A stretch of 14,824 nucleotides of DNA from Moraxella bovis (GTDB taxonomy: Bacteria; Pseudomonadota; Gammaproteobacteria; Pseudomonadales; Moraxellaceae). The stretch is from NCBI RefSeq assembly GCF_002014975.1, contig NZ_MUXV01000039.1, positions 1 through 14,824 on the forward strand, written 5' to 3'. Positions 14,771 to 14,824 of the stretch are shown here, one piece after another. Positions within the stretch are counted from its first letter, which is position 1; each line of letters opens with the position of its first letter. Below the pieces are notes generated by a model, which ran no database searches, was not told where the DNA came from, and was given only the letters and a program-made list of their open reading frames with translations. A program made the position numbers and the translations under genes.

Positions 14771-14824
14771 ATGTCAGGCAACACAATAGGACAACTTTTC
14801 ACCGTAACCACCTGTGGCGAGTCT
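14771..14824 (+). CDS. aroC: Chorismate synthase, 5' end only
   Basis: Only the first 18 codons are in the window (MSGNTIGQLFTVTTCGES). They match the very conserved N terminus of chorismate synthase, which makes chorismate from EPSP as the last step of the shikimate pathway; the GES should continue into the conserved HG. AAGGA 7 bases upstream supports the ATG. It marks the conserved right border of the glycosyltransferase block. Confidence 0.9.
   Translation, partial: MSGNTIGQLFTVTTCGES

Noticed and set aside
1..14824. CRISPR arrays, insertion sequences, tRNA/rRNA genes, defence or toxin systems
   Set aside because: No regularly spaced repeats, transposase motifs, tRNA cloverleaf or defence-type domains were seen on either strand; all long open frames are explained by the listed genes.

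Overview
The window looks like chromosomal DNA of a Moraxellaceae bacterium, most probably a Moraxella species. This rests on how the proteins read: a Tpx and a CvrA-type antiporter close to the gammaproteobacterial forms, an AspRS with the Pseudomonas-like non-discriminating signature, and a lipooligosaccharide (LOS) glycosyltransferase block containing a two-domain family 2 enzyme like the one described in Moraxella catarrhalis. No database search was possible, so species is not assigned.

Left part (about 84-4585, all minus strand): four housekeeping genes, read in the order K+/H+ antiporter (CvrA/NhaP2 type), SohB-like S49 protease, short-chain dehydrogenase and thiol peroxidase tpx. Hairpin terminators follow tpx and the protease gene. 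The second hairpin lies only about 30 bases before the dehydrogenase start and downstream of a good candidate promoter for that gene. A 294-base divergent intergenic region (4586-4879) holds promoters for the antiporter and for aspS and no gene that I can see.

Middle and right part (4880-14719): aspS, a REP-like hairpin repeat, then a LOS/lipid A block. A lipid A late acyltransferase, a GT8-like glycosyltransferase, a tandem-domain GT2 and a GT25 form a tightly overlapping plus-strand operon that ends at a perfect 11-bp hairpin. A GT4 gene lies inverted on the minus strand. A second GT25 of identical length (256 aa) then has its own promoter and is followed by a GT32-like enzyme and a second GT4. 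The window closes with the first 18 codons of aroC (chorismate synthase). Base composition falls visibly from about half GC in aspS to roughly 30 % GC (by eye) in the last two glycosyltransferase genes, and aroC follows, so the glycosyltransferase block looks like a variable cassette between conserved flanks.

Working together, the acyltransferase would finish lipid A while the glycosyltransferases build the LOS oligosaccharide. The two GT25 genes share a 50-base perfect direct repeat at their 5' ends, and the GT2 gene contains an internal duplication with a 274-codon period. These are the most notable structural signals. I see no CRISPR array, insertion sequence, tRNA, rRNA, or toxin/defence system.
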